Source: Hortaea werneckii (lineage: Eukaryota; Ascomycota; Dothideomycetes; Mycosphaerellales; Teratosphaeriaceae). Taken from it: a stretch of DNA of 64,000 nucleotides. Made by a program: the position numbers and the translations under genes. Below the pieces are notes generated by a model that ran no database searches, was not told the DNA's origin, and saw nothing but the letters and a program-made list of their open reading frames with translations. The stretch lies in assembly GCA_037044905.1 (NCBI GenBank), contig JBAOKB010000093.1:682001-746000 (forward strand), in the 5' to 3' direction. This document shows, piece after piece, positions 1-10,692 of the stretch (positions are counted from its first letter, which is position 1; each line of letters opens with the position of its first letter).

Positions 1-189
1 GGCATAGCCCTCTCCCGCACGCTGTCCCAAGTAGATAACCACCTGCAGAAGCGAGTGTATTCCTTGGCAGAGGCGTGGACGGCTCGCAGCCGAAAGCGGG
101 AGAGATGCGCCCCCTGTCAGTTGAGTGAGGCTGAGCATGAGCTGTACCAGATCCTTCACCCAGCGTGTCGTGACGTGAATGCAAACTGA
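1..189 (+). CDS. possible 3' end of a gene entering from the left (unrecognised)
   Basis: Frame 1 is open from the first base to a TGA at 187-189, giving 62 residues with no start inside the window. About 70% of codons end in G or C, like the real genes further in. The first half could form an amphipathic helix rich in Leu, Gln and Arg, followed by a basic run and a CxxC pair. I recognise no family. An open frame of this length arises by chance a few percent of the time, so this is only a candidate C-terminus; the neighbouring sequence to the left would settle it. Confidence 0.3.
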   Translation, partial: GIALSRTLSQVDNHLQKRVYSLAEAWTARSRKRERCAPCQLSEAEHELYQILHPACRDVNAN

Positions 190-1638
190 CAAACTGATTC
201 ATTGATTGGGCTCGTGTTGTGAGGCTGATGCGTCCGTGTATGCCATGCGCCATGTTCGAGATGCAAGGAACCATTAGCACGGACAGGAGCGGTGAGCGTT
301 CCATCAAGGGAATCGTTGAGCCACGCTGATAAGGTAATGTCTTTCTCTGATCTTGTTGGCGATGGTACGCCTCCCATGACTGCCGCCTGGCATATCCTCT
401 GAGGCCATTCAAGGGACTGCGTCGAGCCCATGCTGCCTCACTGGTTTGACGCGCCATTCCGCAAGCTCGCTATCGATCCTTGTACCTCTCGCATTTCCTT
501 GGAGTACTGAGAGACTGCGGCATGTCGCTAATGCTCCGCGCAGAGAAATACACGAATCGATGCTCGAGTCCAGAGGTGTTTGTGTAGAGAGGTTCGATAT
601 AGGATGTGCGGAATGCGAAGCCGAGTTGGCAATGAAAAGGCACATGTGCTGTCCGGATATCGGCTCTCGGCAGGGAAGTTCCGCAGTGGTGGGCAACAGG
701 TGCATTCAAATGGCAGGTGCGGTTGGTGCTGCCGTCAAGCCGGGATTTCCAGCGCACGTGATGCTCGACCTCACTTCCTGGCGTCTATTGGAGCATACAA
801 CATTTCAGCATAGAGTGTATTGCTTTTGACAGGTGGCGATGTATCCGTCGATCTATGATTGTTTCCGAGTGTTAGATCGCTTCTACTCGTCCTGGTTGGT
901 TGCAGGGTGGTCATGCTTTTCTCTCGGCGTTGATGTCAATGGACAGTAACTGATGAATGCCTATATGTGACCATGTAGCTTTGATTTTTCTCTTCAGGCT
1001 GGGAGGTCAGTATATGTGGCCAGGTCGCCGAAGCTCTGCTCCCCGTGCAAGGAACGGCGAAAGTGTCACAGGGCGTCGGAGGTGCTCATGGATCGGTGGG
1101 CTTTTGCGTCTGGCAGAATTTTGCCAATCTTGCTAGACGATATCAAAGTTGATGTCTTTCCGTGGGTGGTGCTTCAACTGAACCGTTGCAGTGGTGGCCG
1201 TCGAATGAAGGATCAGTCAGCATAGAATTTTGCGACAACTCTAACCTACCCTGCAGCGGTCAGCATTATCGCCATATCACTGAACGTTGATTCAAACCAG
1301 TCTTTCGATTATCTTGTTCGTTCTGAGGTGTTCGTAAACGATTGTAGTCGCTCGTAACAAAATGCAACATCAGAAAGCGGAAGCCCGGTCAGCAAAGCGG
1401 CTTCGGGCTTCCGTCGACGAAACATCAACATTTGATCATGATGCATTGAATTTAAACATTGGAAACGATTATAGACATGTTTGTTCAATGTTTGCGATGA
1501 AAATGAAGTGTCTGACATAGGGAGAACATGCCTGTGTGGGTGTAAACATGAAATAGACGAAATTTTGCGGGAATTTCACCAAAAATTGATTTTTCGATTC
1601 CCTCTTCGATCCAGCAACTCACAGGACGTCAAAAGAGC
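190..1638. other. intergenic, no recognisable gene
   Basis: About 1.4 kb without a convincing coding frame. The longest open stretch, 127 codons on the plus strand at 446-829, overlaps equally long frames on the other strand and shows no domain, signal peptide or splice pattern. The one local structure noted is a 10-bp inverted repeat, arms 1378-1387 and 1404-1413 with a 16-nt loop. Confidence 0.5.
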
Positions 1639-1645
1639 AAAAAAA
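1639..1645 (-). terminator. RNA polymerase III terminator of the tRNA gene
   Basis: A run of seven T on the minus strand lies directly after the discriminator base of tRNA-Ile. T-runs of four or more at this place end Pol III transcripts. Confidence 0.75.
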
Positions 1646-1784
1646 TGGTCAGTACGAGGGTCGAACTCGCGACCTTGGCGTCTCAAGGCAACCGGCGTCT
1701 TTTCTCGTACTCATTTTGCGATGAGTCGATGATCACCGGTTGAACCTATTAGCACCACGCTCTGACCAACTGAGCTAACCGACC
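1646..1784 (-). tRNA. tRNA-Ile (anticodon AAT) with a 65-nt intron
   Basis: The minus strand reads a full cloverleaf. The acceptor stem GGTCGGT pairs with ACTGACC with one G-T wobble. The D arm carries TAGCTCAGTTGG (A box). The anticodon loop is CTAATAA, giving AAT, which decodes isoleucine after A34 becomes inosine. The T arm is GCGAG-TTCGACC-CTCGT (B box). The discriminator is A and CCA is not encoded. The gene is split after position 37 by an intron at 1682-1746, the standard place for nuclear tRNA introns. A Pol III T-run follows at once. The mature tRNA is 74 nt before CCA addition. Confidence 0.93.
1682..1746 (-). other. tRNA-Ile intron, 65 nt
   Basis: It sits between nucleotides 37 and 38 of the tRNA. 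The exon halves end CTAATA and resume ACGCCAAGG, which together restore a normal anticodon arm. It is long for a fungal tRNA intron. It would be removed by the tRNA splicing endonuclease, not the spliceosome. Confidence 0.85.
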
Positions 1785-3178
1785 GTGATCTGAGGTGCAT
1801 ATTGAACAGCTGAAGCTGCTCGCCAAGTTGTTGGAGCGGTGGCGGTCTGTAACGTACATAAAAGCAAAATTTTTGGACCGAGGCTCTTCCTGGCGTCGTT
1901 CTGGCCCTCTGCGGATCCCGCTGCCTCTTCCGAAGATCAACCCCCATAAGACGATGATTGGAGACCTTGGAAACAATGCCGAACAGGTGTCGGATCACCT
2001 GGCTGGTAGCAGTCAAGTACAAGATCGAAATCTTTGGTGCCTCGGCTGGCTTTATTGGCATTGCCGAGCCAATGATCAAACGGGGTTTTCAAAGCAAAGA
2101 GACTTGTTGGCAATGCCGTTTTGGTGTCTTCAGAGACCTGTGGAAGTCACTTATCGATCCAAGAGATCCATTCGTACAAAAGGCTACTGAAGCAAGGAAT
2201 TCCACTCAAATAAATTTGAAAGAAATTGCAAATGGCTCGCTATGCTTCAACCACAATTCAAAAGCAAGCATATTGCGAGGGCACCACCATGGCAAATACG
2301 AGAGCAGAATGATATATGCACTGGCAGGGAAGCAAAGTAATTTTTGAGAAACGATACTATCCAAGCATTTCGGAGCACCCAAGGTACAGGTTGGAATTCC
2401 GATCCCCAGAAAACATTTAATGCAATCTGCCACAATCATCGACACCAAACGAGTCTCAAAGAATCGATTCCATCGAGTTTCGAGTTGGCTCTTCGAAAAA
2501 TAACCTATCCCCCGCCGAAGACGAGGGCTCGTCTTGCTGAAGAACGGCATAGCGAGACATAACGCCTGACACTACGGCTCATGCTCAACATTACAACATA
2601 TAGATATTGAGATGCTGAGATCACATTCGCATATTGTACATCGGCATGCAGCTTTTCCTTGCAACATGTGGTCGATGTCCCATCGTGTGCGGCTTCATCG
2701 CCGTCCGTCAGCTACATCGGCACAATATCGGGCCACACTATTTGATGACTTCCGAGCCATAGCATTGTCAGGCTCACACACAACATCCTACTGACGAAAG
2801 CGAAACCGACAACCCAGAGTTCATGATGGACGTGGGAGGGTGTTGTAAAATGGCTCGCCTCGGCAGTTCACCTTATCCAGACCCCAAAGTCCGGCTGAAC
2901 TCTGATGCTCGGCATCCAGAGCTCCCCACCCTTTGCGACGACATCGGACCCTAAACAGGAAGGTGTCTCAACACGTAGTATCATCTTGTATTGGTCTACT
3001 ACCTATCTCGGTAGGTGTATACCGTCTAACCAAGGTTTCGCTCTTAATCATCGCAAGTAGGTCAATCTGGATAAGTATAACAGGCAACCCTCATCTTTTC
3101 TTAATTACTCTTCTTGTGCCCTGCTGTGTGAACAGCTCCCTGCTCAATACTCCACAGACATCTTCCTCGACGACGATC
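1785..3178. other. intergenic, upstream of the amidase
   Basis: About 1.4 kb between the tRNA and the amidase ATG. Overlapping open frames near 1795-2350 run on both strands and resemble no known protein. Nothing else was recognised; it presumably contains the amidase promoter. Confidence 0.45.
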
Positions 3179-4907
3179 ATGACCGACTGGAAAGCTGCTG
3201 GCAAGGCAAAGGCCGAGTCAGTACTGAACCTCATCCCGAAAGAATGGCGACTGGAGAAGATTCCATCTGCTGAAGAGCAACGCGATGTCACTGGTTCCTA
3301 CATCCAGCAGTTCTTGAGCAAGGAAGAAATAGCGATCACGGAGACAGACGCAGTTGGGATTGTCAAACAGACTACCTCAGGAGCATGGAGTGCAGTCGAA
3401 GTCGCAAAAGCCTTCTGTCATCGTGCGGCGCTTGCGCATCAGCTGGTAAATTGCTTGCACGAGATCTTTTTCGATGCAGCGATTCAGGACGCGGAGAGGG
3501 CGGATAAGTATTTCAAGCAGAATGGCAAACCGATTGGCCCTCTCCACGGCTTGCCGGTGAGCTTGAAAGATCAGTTCCACGTCAAAGGCGTGGAGACGCA
3601 TATGGGCTATGTTGGATGGCTAGGCACTTTTCAGGGCAAGAAGGGCACAGGCAAGGAGAAGGTCTTTGAGAGTGAAATGGTCAAGGAGTTGAGGGCATTG
3701 GGAGCGACGCTGTACTGCAAGACGAGTGTGCCACATACGCTGATGTGCGGTGAGACGGTCAACAACATCATCGGTTACACTTACAACCCGACGAATCGCC
3801 TACTCGCTACCGGCGGCAGCTCTGGTGGTGAAGGTGCATTGATCAGATTAGGCGGAAGTCCTATCGGCTTCGGCACAGACATTGGAGGCTCGATCCGTAT
3901 CCCGGCTGCTTTTAACGGCCTTTACGGTATCCGTCCCAGTACTGGACGACTTCCATATGAAGGCATGGCCAACAGCATGGACGGACAGAACAGCATTCTC
4001 TCCGTCGTGGGTCCCTTAGCAACAACTCCCGACGCTCTTAAGCTCATCATGCAAGGCCTCCTTTCCACTCAACCCTGGCTCCACGATCCCCTGGTCAACG
4101 AAATCCCCTGGCGAGACGAAGCCGAGCTCGCCATCATCGACCCCCTGCGACGAGTCAACCACCAGCTCGCCTTCGCCGTCATGCACCACGACGGCACATG
4201 CACGCCCCACCCTCCCGTCGCACGAGCGGTCGACATGGTTGTCAAAGTCGCCCAAAAGCTCGGGCACAAAGTCCTAGAGTGGAAACCTCCGATCCCGCAC
4301 GCCCGCCTCACCGACATCTGCAACACGATCTGGTCCTTTGACGGCGGTGCGGACTGTAACAAGGACTTTGCACTTTCCGGCGAGGAGCCCGCTCCGCAAT
4401 GTCTGGTGCATACCGCTCCTCAGGCCAACGCGAGCGATATTATGGCTGCCAACATTGCGCAGCGGGAGGCGAAGAAGGAGTATATGGAGTACTGGAATAG
4501 CACGGCTGAGCACACAGGCACAGGGAGGCCGGTTGATGCGATCATTTGTCCCTTGGCACCGTATGCTGCGGCCAGACCGGGGAAATATACGTACTACGGT
4601 TACTCCGTTTGGGTCAATGTGCTGGATTATACTAGCGTTGTTGTGCCCGTGACCAAGGTCGACAAGGGCGTGGATCCTTCGATGCAGGGGTTTAAGCCTG
4701 TGGGTGAGGTCGACAAGGTTACCATGGAGACTTGTAAGTTGCGTAATATGTGAGAGGGGCTTGGATGTGATTGACTAACTTGGATTTGCAGATGATCCCG
4801 AGGTCTATAATGGTGCGCATGTCAGTGTGCAACTTGTAGGAAGAAGGCTGCAAGAGGAGAAGATGATTGGTCTGGCAAAGTATTTCGGCGAGGCTTTGCA
4901 TGGGTGA
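3179..4907 (+). CDS. amidase (acetamidase/FAAH-like, amidase-signature family)
   Basis: Hydrolyses an amide to carboxylate and ammonia; fungal members are acetamidases or general amidases used for nitrogen or detoxification. Exons 3179-4733 and 4792-4907 give 556 residues. The intron (58 nt, GTAAGT...CAG) restores the typical C-terminus with a QLVGRR motif. The Ser-cisSer-Lys triad is visible: Lys130 in the SLKDQF segment, Ser214/215 in GGSSGGEGALI, and Ser238 in GTDIGGSIRIP; the 24-residue gap between the two serines equals that in mammalian FAAH. GRLPYEGMANSMDGQ is typical of the AmdS branch. The frame stays open upstream of 3179 but holds no earlier ATG. No signal peptide, so probably cytosolic. 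Substrate not determined. Confidence 0.93.
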
Positions 4908-5910
4908 TTTCAAGCTCCTAGCAGTGGTGTTGGTCCATAGGCCATAGTTACTTCATTGGCATTCCAACGCAATGGTATAATCCTCGAATCTTCTTCCGAT
5001 ATGCTCACCGAAGATTTGTCCATGGTTGGCATTGCGCCACTTGATTGGCTATAAAACCAACTCTTCGACGTTGCATTGCCCTACAGATATTACACCCAGG
5101 AAGTCTTGTCGCTCATCCGCAGTGTTCACCGGTCGCCTCAGTTGAATTGGGCCTGTGGACAATAGCATTGTTGGTTTTATGGCTCTTGGAAGCTTATGAA
5201 ACCAGCTAAGCAACGCAGAAGAAGCCTTCCCAGATGCAAGATCACTACGTCCAGTAACGATCGCCTGTTGCATTATTAACCTCGCCTAATCGTCCCCATT
5301 CTAGAAAGATTCTCCACATACAACCAAATGCTAATGTCCTGCGTTCCCGGATGCATCCATACCACTCTCAGCTTTATTCTCAGGGTATGGGAGATTCTGA
5401 GTAAAGTCTTATAACCTCGACGCAGATGATATATCTGTTGCTGTATGCGTGGCTCGCGGTCGTCGGAAGCGCCGCGTACGTCACAGTTATGATACTGCTG
5501 TTGGCTTTCTCAGACACTTCATTATTGGCGAAGGATTCTGGATTGTGACTGCAATGCTGCCTCCCAGTGTAGCAAAACACCGAATGAGACTTTGGAAATT
5601 CTCGCGTCGCTTTCTACGATCCTACATTTTATGTCGATCGTTAGACCCTGTTACGGATCCTCAGTGGCTATGTTTGGGATTCTGCGGCAATCTTATGGCA
5701 ATCTTCACTTTTGAGGTGGGCTTGGACACGCCTACCGCTTAATGAGGTATACCCTTCTCCTCGAGATGACTTTGAGGCCGTGCCTGTTTGCAGCAACCGA
5801 GCGAGGGAGAAGAAGTGGGTATATAAATGTCAGCATGTTCCCAGTTGTCTCCGTCTTCGGTCAGAAACATCCTCGTACTACTTCTTCAAAACATTCTACC
5901 TACAAGCAAC
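4908..5910. other. intergenic, amidase 3' to muramidase 5'
   Basis: About 1 kb with only short overlapping frames on both strands and no recognisable protein. It should hold the amidase 3' end and the promoter of the GH25 gene. Confidence 0.45.
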
Positions 5911-6654
5911 ATGAACATTATGTCGACTTCTGCAGTCGTCCTCGCCATCCTATCCTCGGCGATCGCCAGCCCAACACCCAACGTCAAACGAGCAGGCGAG
6001 GTGCAAGGCTTCGACATTTCCCACTACCAAAGCAACGTCAACTTCGGGTCAGCATACGACGGCGGCCTACGTTTTGTATAGTAAGTCAGAGCCCCATCAC
6101 GGCTGATCAGCTCAAGGATATACCCTATTAACACGTGAAACAGCATCAAAGCCACTGAAGGCACCGACTACACCGACCCCAAATTCTCAGACCACTACAC
6201 CGCCGCGACCGACGCAGGCTTCATTCGCGGAGGATACCACTACGCGCACGGCACAGCCTCCGCGACGACTCAAGCGAACTTCTTCGCAGAGAACGGCGGC
6301 GGCTGGACCAACGACGGCCGCACACTCCCCGGCATGCTCGACATGGAAGGCTCCTGCTCCGGCTTCTCGGACGCGTGGGTGAAGGAGTTCAATACCGCGT
6401 ACCACGCCAAGACCGGCCGGTACCCCGTCATCTACACTTCGCCCGCGTGGTGGAAGGACTGTATGGGCGACTCGTCCGCGTTCGTGGATACGAATCCGCT
6501 GAACCTCGCTCACTGTGCTTCGAGCGCGGGTACGCCTCCCGGGGGTTGGCCGTATTATACTTTCTGGCAGTATAATGCTGCTAGTGAGTACGGTGGAGAT
6601 TCGGATGTGTTTAATGGGGATTTGACGCAGTTGAAGAAGTTGGCGACGGGTTGA
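5911..6654 (+). CDS. secreted GH25 muramidase (Chalaropsis-type lysozyme)
   Basis: Predicted to cleave the MurNAc-GlcNAc bond of bacterial peptidoglycan outside the cell. Exons 5911-6080 and 6144-6654 (63-nt intron splitting a Tyr codon) encode 226 residues. An N-terminal signal peptide of about 19 residues is followed by a short propeptide ending in Lys-Arg (26-27), a likely Kex2 site. The mature protein opens with the GH25 hallmark GFDISHYQ (Asp35) and carries the DxE pair at Asp123 and Glu125 in LDMEG. The rest matches a single GH25 barrel with no wall-binding repeats. A second in-frame ATG lies at 5920. Such fungal enzymes are usually seen as weapons against, or feeding tools on, bacteria; that role is inferred. 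Confidence 0.93.
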
Positions 6655-6860
6655 GTTAGGCGGCGAGATGGGAAAGACCATGGGGTCCCAAACGGTAGTC
6701 TATCCTACAGTACCCGGCTTTCTTTGGCAAGACCTCTCGTAGCACCATGTATTCTACAGCTGGCCTTTGTGATGCTCTGGACGAGCTGTATCGACGGTAC
6801 GGTGTGGAAATATCTGTAAAGTGTAGCATGTAACTGACATGTTTGAAGCCGAAAGCCACT

Positions 6861-6896
6861 AGGGTTGTCCAGGGTTGTCCAGGGTTGTCCAGGGTT
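6861..6896. repeat. 10-bp tandem repeat, 3.6 copies
   Basis: The unit AGGGTTGTCC is repeated three times exactly at 6861-6890, followed by AGGGTT. It lies about 200 bp downstream of the GH25 stop. No function seen; replication slippage is the simple explanation. Confidence 0.9.
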
Positions 6897-7412
6897 TCTG
6901 CGACACATCCCAAGTTTCATCGCTTTTGTGTATTCCAAATCCAAGTCGTGTTGGGATGGTGATGTCTCATTGTAGCCATCAAAATAGAGACGGTGAGAGA
7001 GATTAATGTGTGTTGCAGCGACTGATTATGTGGACTTACACATCTTGTTGCAAATCTACGTCGGTACCTCGCAGCTTGGGTTGCACCTCATCATCTGCCT
7101 CTCGATTGGCTTAAATAACAACCCTTACAACGACCGACCTCCTAGACCATGCCGAATATTTGTGGATGGAATTCGATCACACACAGGAGCGCTATTTTCT
7201 TAGTACTTCGCATTTCCACCAAAATACACAAAGTCAACTGCGTGAGATCTATATCAATGTCCCGTCATCGGGAAGCGCCAGATTATCTCATCAATGACGT
7301 CGACGTGGTGGCGGCGACGTGAACTGAAGTATTGCAACGCAAAGATTCCAAAGTATTCCCCATTCAAGTCATCCGTCCGCCCAATCCAAATATCATCAAA
7401 AGTACCAGATCC

Positions 7413-8138
7413 ATGCGCCTTCCATCCTTTCTCCGCACATTCTACGCCTTCAGCAACACCACTTTCCACCGCGCACCGACACCTTTCGCCAACGCTACAA
7501 GCCTCCGTCCAGGAACAGCGCTGCGCTCTATCTCCCTCCCGAGTATCCCGTTCGTCGGTGCACTCTTCCACACAGCAGAGAGCAGGAAAATGAGCCACCC
7601 CGTGCAGAAGAGCGAGCAGGAATGGCAGGCTCAACTTTCGCCTGGTAAGCAAGAGAATCCCTACCCATCATGATGAACGGAGAGATCCGACAGATTACTA
7701 GCATCCATATCCACACATGCAGAAAAGTCACAGTAGTCACTGACATCTGAATGCTCTCATCCAGACCAATTCCGCATCCTCCGCGAAAAGGGCACCGAAC
7801 CGCCCTTCTCCGGCGACTACGACAAGCACTACCCTTCCTCCGGCACCTACACCTGCGCCGGCTGCTCAGCACCCCTCTACACCGCAGACCAGAAGTTCAA
7901 GTCCGGGTGTGGCTGGCCCGCTTTCTTCGACACGGTCCCCGGCGCCGTGACGAGACATGTCGACCGCACGTTCGGCATGGAGCGGATCGAGATCGTGTGC
8001 ACCAACTGCGGAGGACACCTGGGACATGTGTTTAAGGGCGAGGGATACCCGACCCCGACTGACGAGCGGCATTGTGTCAACAGTGTTAGTTTGAAGTTCT
8101 CGAATCAGGATCCGGTTAAGGAGCAGAGTAAGGCTTAG
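7413..8138 (+). CDS. peptide-methionine (R)-S-oxide reductase (MsrB)
   Basis: Reduces methionine-R-sulfoxide in proteins using thioredoxin. Exons 7413-7644 and 7765-8138 (120-nt intron, Asp codon split) give 201 residues. The MsrB fold is complete: zinc-binding CxxC pairs at Cys108/Cys111 (CAGC) and Cys156/Cys159 (CTNC), a GCGWPAF segment, and the catalytic Cys181 in RHCVNS. The first 60 residues are rich in Arg, Ser and Phe with few acids, like a mitochondrial presequence. A second Met at 7590 (MSHPVQ) would start a compact cytosolic form, so one gene may serve two compartments; that is inference from the two starts. Confidence 0.94.
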
Positions 8139-8755
8139 AGGATGCCCCTGGATTTCTTACAGCGGGTTCTTTTGCCTGTTGATGTACGTGGATAGAAAAT
8201 GTATAATGATCCAGCCGAGTGACTGTCAAAGAGTCCGAGACGCCCTGTAGTGCAGACTTATACTGTAGCATGAGCATGGAGAAACACCGAGAGAAACCAA
8301 CCACCTATCCCGCTGCTACCGTTGTGTCCCAGTGACCCGACAGGGTGTTACCATGTCATATCTCGCGGCTACGACCAGGAGGTTGAGTCAATGGCAGTGG
8401 CCGTCTTGACTGAACCGCCCATACTGGGATACTGTGTTGTTTACTGAGCCAGTCAAAGTGTTCTTGTTTCTTCAGTAATCTCACAATACCATGTTGATGC
8501 CCAAATCACATGCGACTTCAGCCACATCACAAAGCGTCCACGACAGCAAGCGTCAGTGACATCACGCTGCTCTAGCCACACGGGGCTGAGTCGCCCATCG
8601 ACTCAGCCCGAAGCTCGACGCATGTGCCCACAAGTTTCACACCACCTCTTTACGTTGATTACTCCACCTCTCCTTCTGCCCAGCCTCGTCCTCACTGGCA
8701 TTCTCACCCTTCACTCCTCGTATGAAGTGAAAGCTGCCTGAGGCTAAGCGCACTC

Positions 8756-9892
8756 ATGTCAGCGTACGACAACTACGACGACTACGAGCCCCGCCCCCGA
8801 CCCCGCGCTCACCGTCCACCGCCGCCAGACCTCGATCCCTACGGCCCACCGCCTCCGGGCGCCATCCCCGTCGACTCATACCACGCTCCGCCTCCGTATC
8901 CGTCTAGCCAGCGCGACGGCGGTCGTCCACCGCCACCAGCAGGAGCGTCCGATCTTCCACCCCCACCTATGGGCGAGGCGCTCAAGCGTCGACCCAGTGC
9001 AATGAAGCGAGAAGGCAGTCGTTCCCGCGTCCCGAATATGCGCCCAGAGTTCCCCGACGAAGGCTCGGTTGCCCCGGATCTGGAGCGCAAGACTCGCAGG
9101 CGCGATAGAGAGTTTCGGGATAAGCGGGACGGATACGAAAGCGACGAAGGCGAGACACTACGAGCAGCGAAGCCGAGGAGGCGTGGTGGTGGATATGACG
9201 ACGATCGGGGAGCGCCGCCCCCGAGGAGGGGAGGCAGGTACGATGACGAGCTCGACGACAGAGGACCCCCTCCCCGACGGCGGAAAGATGACTTCGATGA
9301 TTACGACGACCCTCCACCCCGACGGAGAGGCGGAGGCAGACCCGTAGAGTACGGCTCAGATCCAGTCCCTGTGAAACGCCGGGACACAGACGGCGGACGT
9401 CGACCGCCTCCACGGAGCAGAAGAGACGACTATTCCGACTCCGAGGACGACTATTCTCGCCCGCCACCGCCCCGCCGACACCGCAGCTACGACGACGGCG
9501 GCAGGCGGAGAGGCGGCAGGGATAAATACGGCGACGACCGCATCTACGACTCCGACGACCGCGACGATCGAGACCGCCGACGTCGACGCCAGGACATCTA
9601 CGACCGGGACCGAGCAGCGCGACGTCGCGACCGCAGTCGCGGCGACCGACGCGGCGGCGGTCGCTACAGCGACGAATACGACTCGGAGGACTCCTACTAC
9701 GACCGTCGCGACCGGCGCGATCGCCGTCGGGACCGCTCGCGGCGCGGCAACCGTCCTCCCAAGGAGATCAAGATCGGCAAGTATGATATCGGACCCTATG
9801 TCGAGAAGGGCCAGAAGCATTGGGGTACGGTGGCGCCGATTGTGACGCCTGTGGTTATGAATATGGCGAAGAAGTATTTAGGTGGGCGGTAA
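8756..9892 (+). CDS. disordered Arg/Asp/Pro/Tyr-rich protein of unknown function
   Basis: A single open frame of 378 residues starting at an ATG. Residues 1-80 are rich in Pro and Tyr with PPPP runs. Residues 130-230 hold several PPPRR-type repeats mixed with acidic YDD patches. Residues 230-335 are a mixed-charge tract of Arg-Asp dipeptides. The last 40 residues change character completely: a non-repetitive basic and hydrophobic tail with KIGKYDIGPYVEKGQ and a helix-like VAPIVTPVVMNMAKK end. I know no named family. The composition suggests an intrinsically disordered protein that could bind RNA or form condensates, with the tail as the one folded or membrane-touching part; both ideas are inference. 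The strong codon bias and skewed composition create long open frames on the opposite strand that are not genes. Confidence 0.8.
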   Translation: MSAYDNYDDYEPRPRPRAHRPPPPDLDPYGPPPPGAIPVDSYHAPPPYPSSQRDGGRPPPPAGASDLPPPPMGEALKRRPSAMKREGSRSRVPNMRPEFPDEGSVAPDLERKTRRRDREFRDKRDGYESDEGETLRAAKPRRRGGGYDDDRGAPPPRRGGRYDDELDDRGPPPRRRKDDFDDYDDPPPRRRGGGRPVEYGSDPVPVKRRDTDGGRRPPPRSRRDDYSDSEDDYSRPPPPRRHRSYDDGGRRRGGRDKYGDDRIYDSDDRDDRDRRRRRQDIYDRDRAARRRDRSRGDRRGGGRYSDEYDSEDSYYDRRDRRDRRRDRSRRGNRPPKEIKIGKYDIGPYVEKGQKHWGTVAPIVTPVVMNMAKKYLGGR

Positions 9893-10692
9893 GCGGGATC
9901 ATCGGACCTTCCGCTTTATTCTTCTTCTTTTGCTGTTCACGATATGGTGTGGTGCATCACCAATTCATGCTATCTCTGAGGTGTGAATAGGGGTTGGCTT
10001 GGGATGGGGGTTGGGTGAGAGAGTTCTTATTGGAATGATGACGATGATGATGGCTGTTATTAACGATGGAGAAATATATATCTTACCCTGCGATACCCCC
10101 CTTCGGCCGGTTTTCTGGGTTTTGGCATTCGGGACTTTCCTTTTTTTTCTCCTTTTTTTTTCTTTTGCGGGCTTCTTTTCATGGAAGTGAGCGGGAGGAC
10201 AGGCTACGGGGGCGGTTTATAATAGCTCATGAATGCACTTTGGCTCCGGGGACCAGGGGCGCGCGGGATAGGTACGTAGCTTTGCTGATGAAATGATGAT
10301 ACCTATTCGAAAATTTCATGGAGATTGGAGATTTTGTTACTATCAGGATACTTTCGAGAGGGCCAGAGAGGGAGGGAGAGTGGGAGCATGGAAGTAAGAC
10401 TAGGCAAGAGTAAGTGATTGCGTGTGTGTTTCCATTACGCCCGGTTGACGCCTTGTTGCAATTACAAATACATCTAGCTATGCTTCCCTGCTGCTCCGAA
10501 AGTCCAGTTCCAAGCCCGATTCTTCCATTCCCATCCAAGAAAAGCATCAAAAACCTTGGCAACAAACCAATCCCGGACCCAAGAGAGCGTTTACACAGCG
10601 TACACCCTTCCTTATCCCCCCTTTCCCTTCCCCCTCGCCTTTCTCTCACCCCCTCATCCTGCCTAAACCCTCACATCACGCGCGCTGAGCCC
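9893..10692. other. intergenic between convergent genes
   Basis: About 800 bp between two 3' ends. It contains T-rich runs near 10140-10165 and pyrimidine-rich stretches near 10610-10660. No gene recognised. Confidence 0.5.

Noticed and set aside
1378..1413. 10-bp inverted repeat with a 16-nt loop
   Set aside because: A bacterial-style terminator would make no sense here and no flanking gene uses it; likely chance.
9356..9820. 154-codon hydrophobic minus-strand frame that could pass as a membrane protein
   Set aside because: It is the complement of the Arg/Asp repeat tract, whose codons read as Val, Ala and Ser on the other strand.
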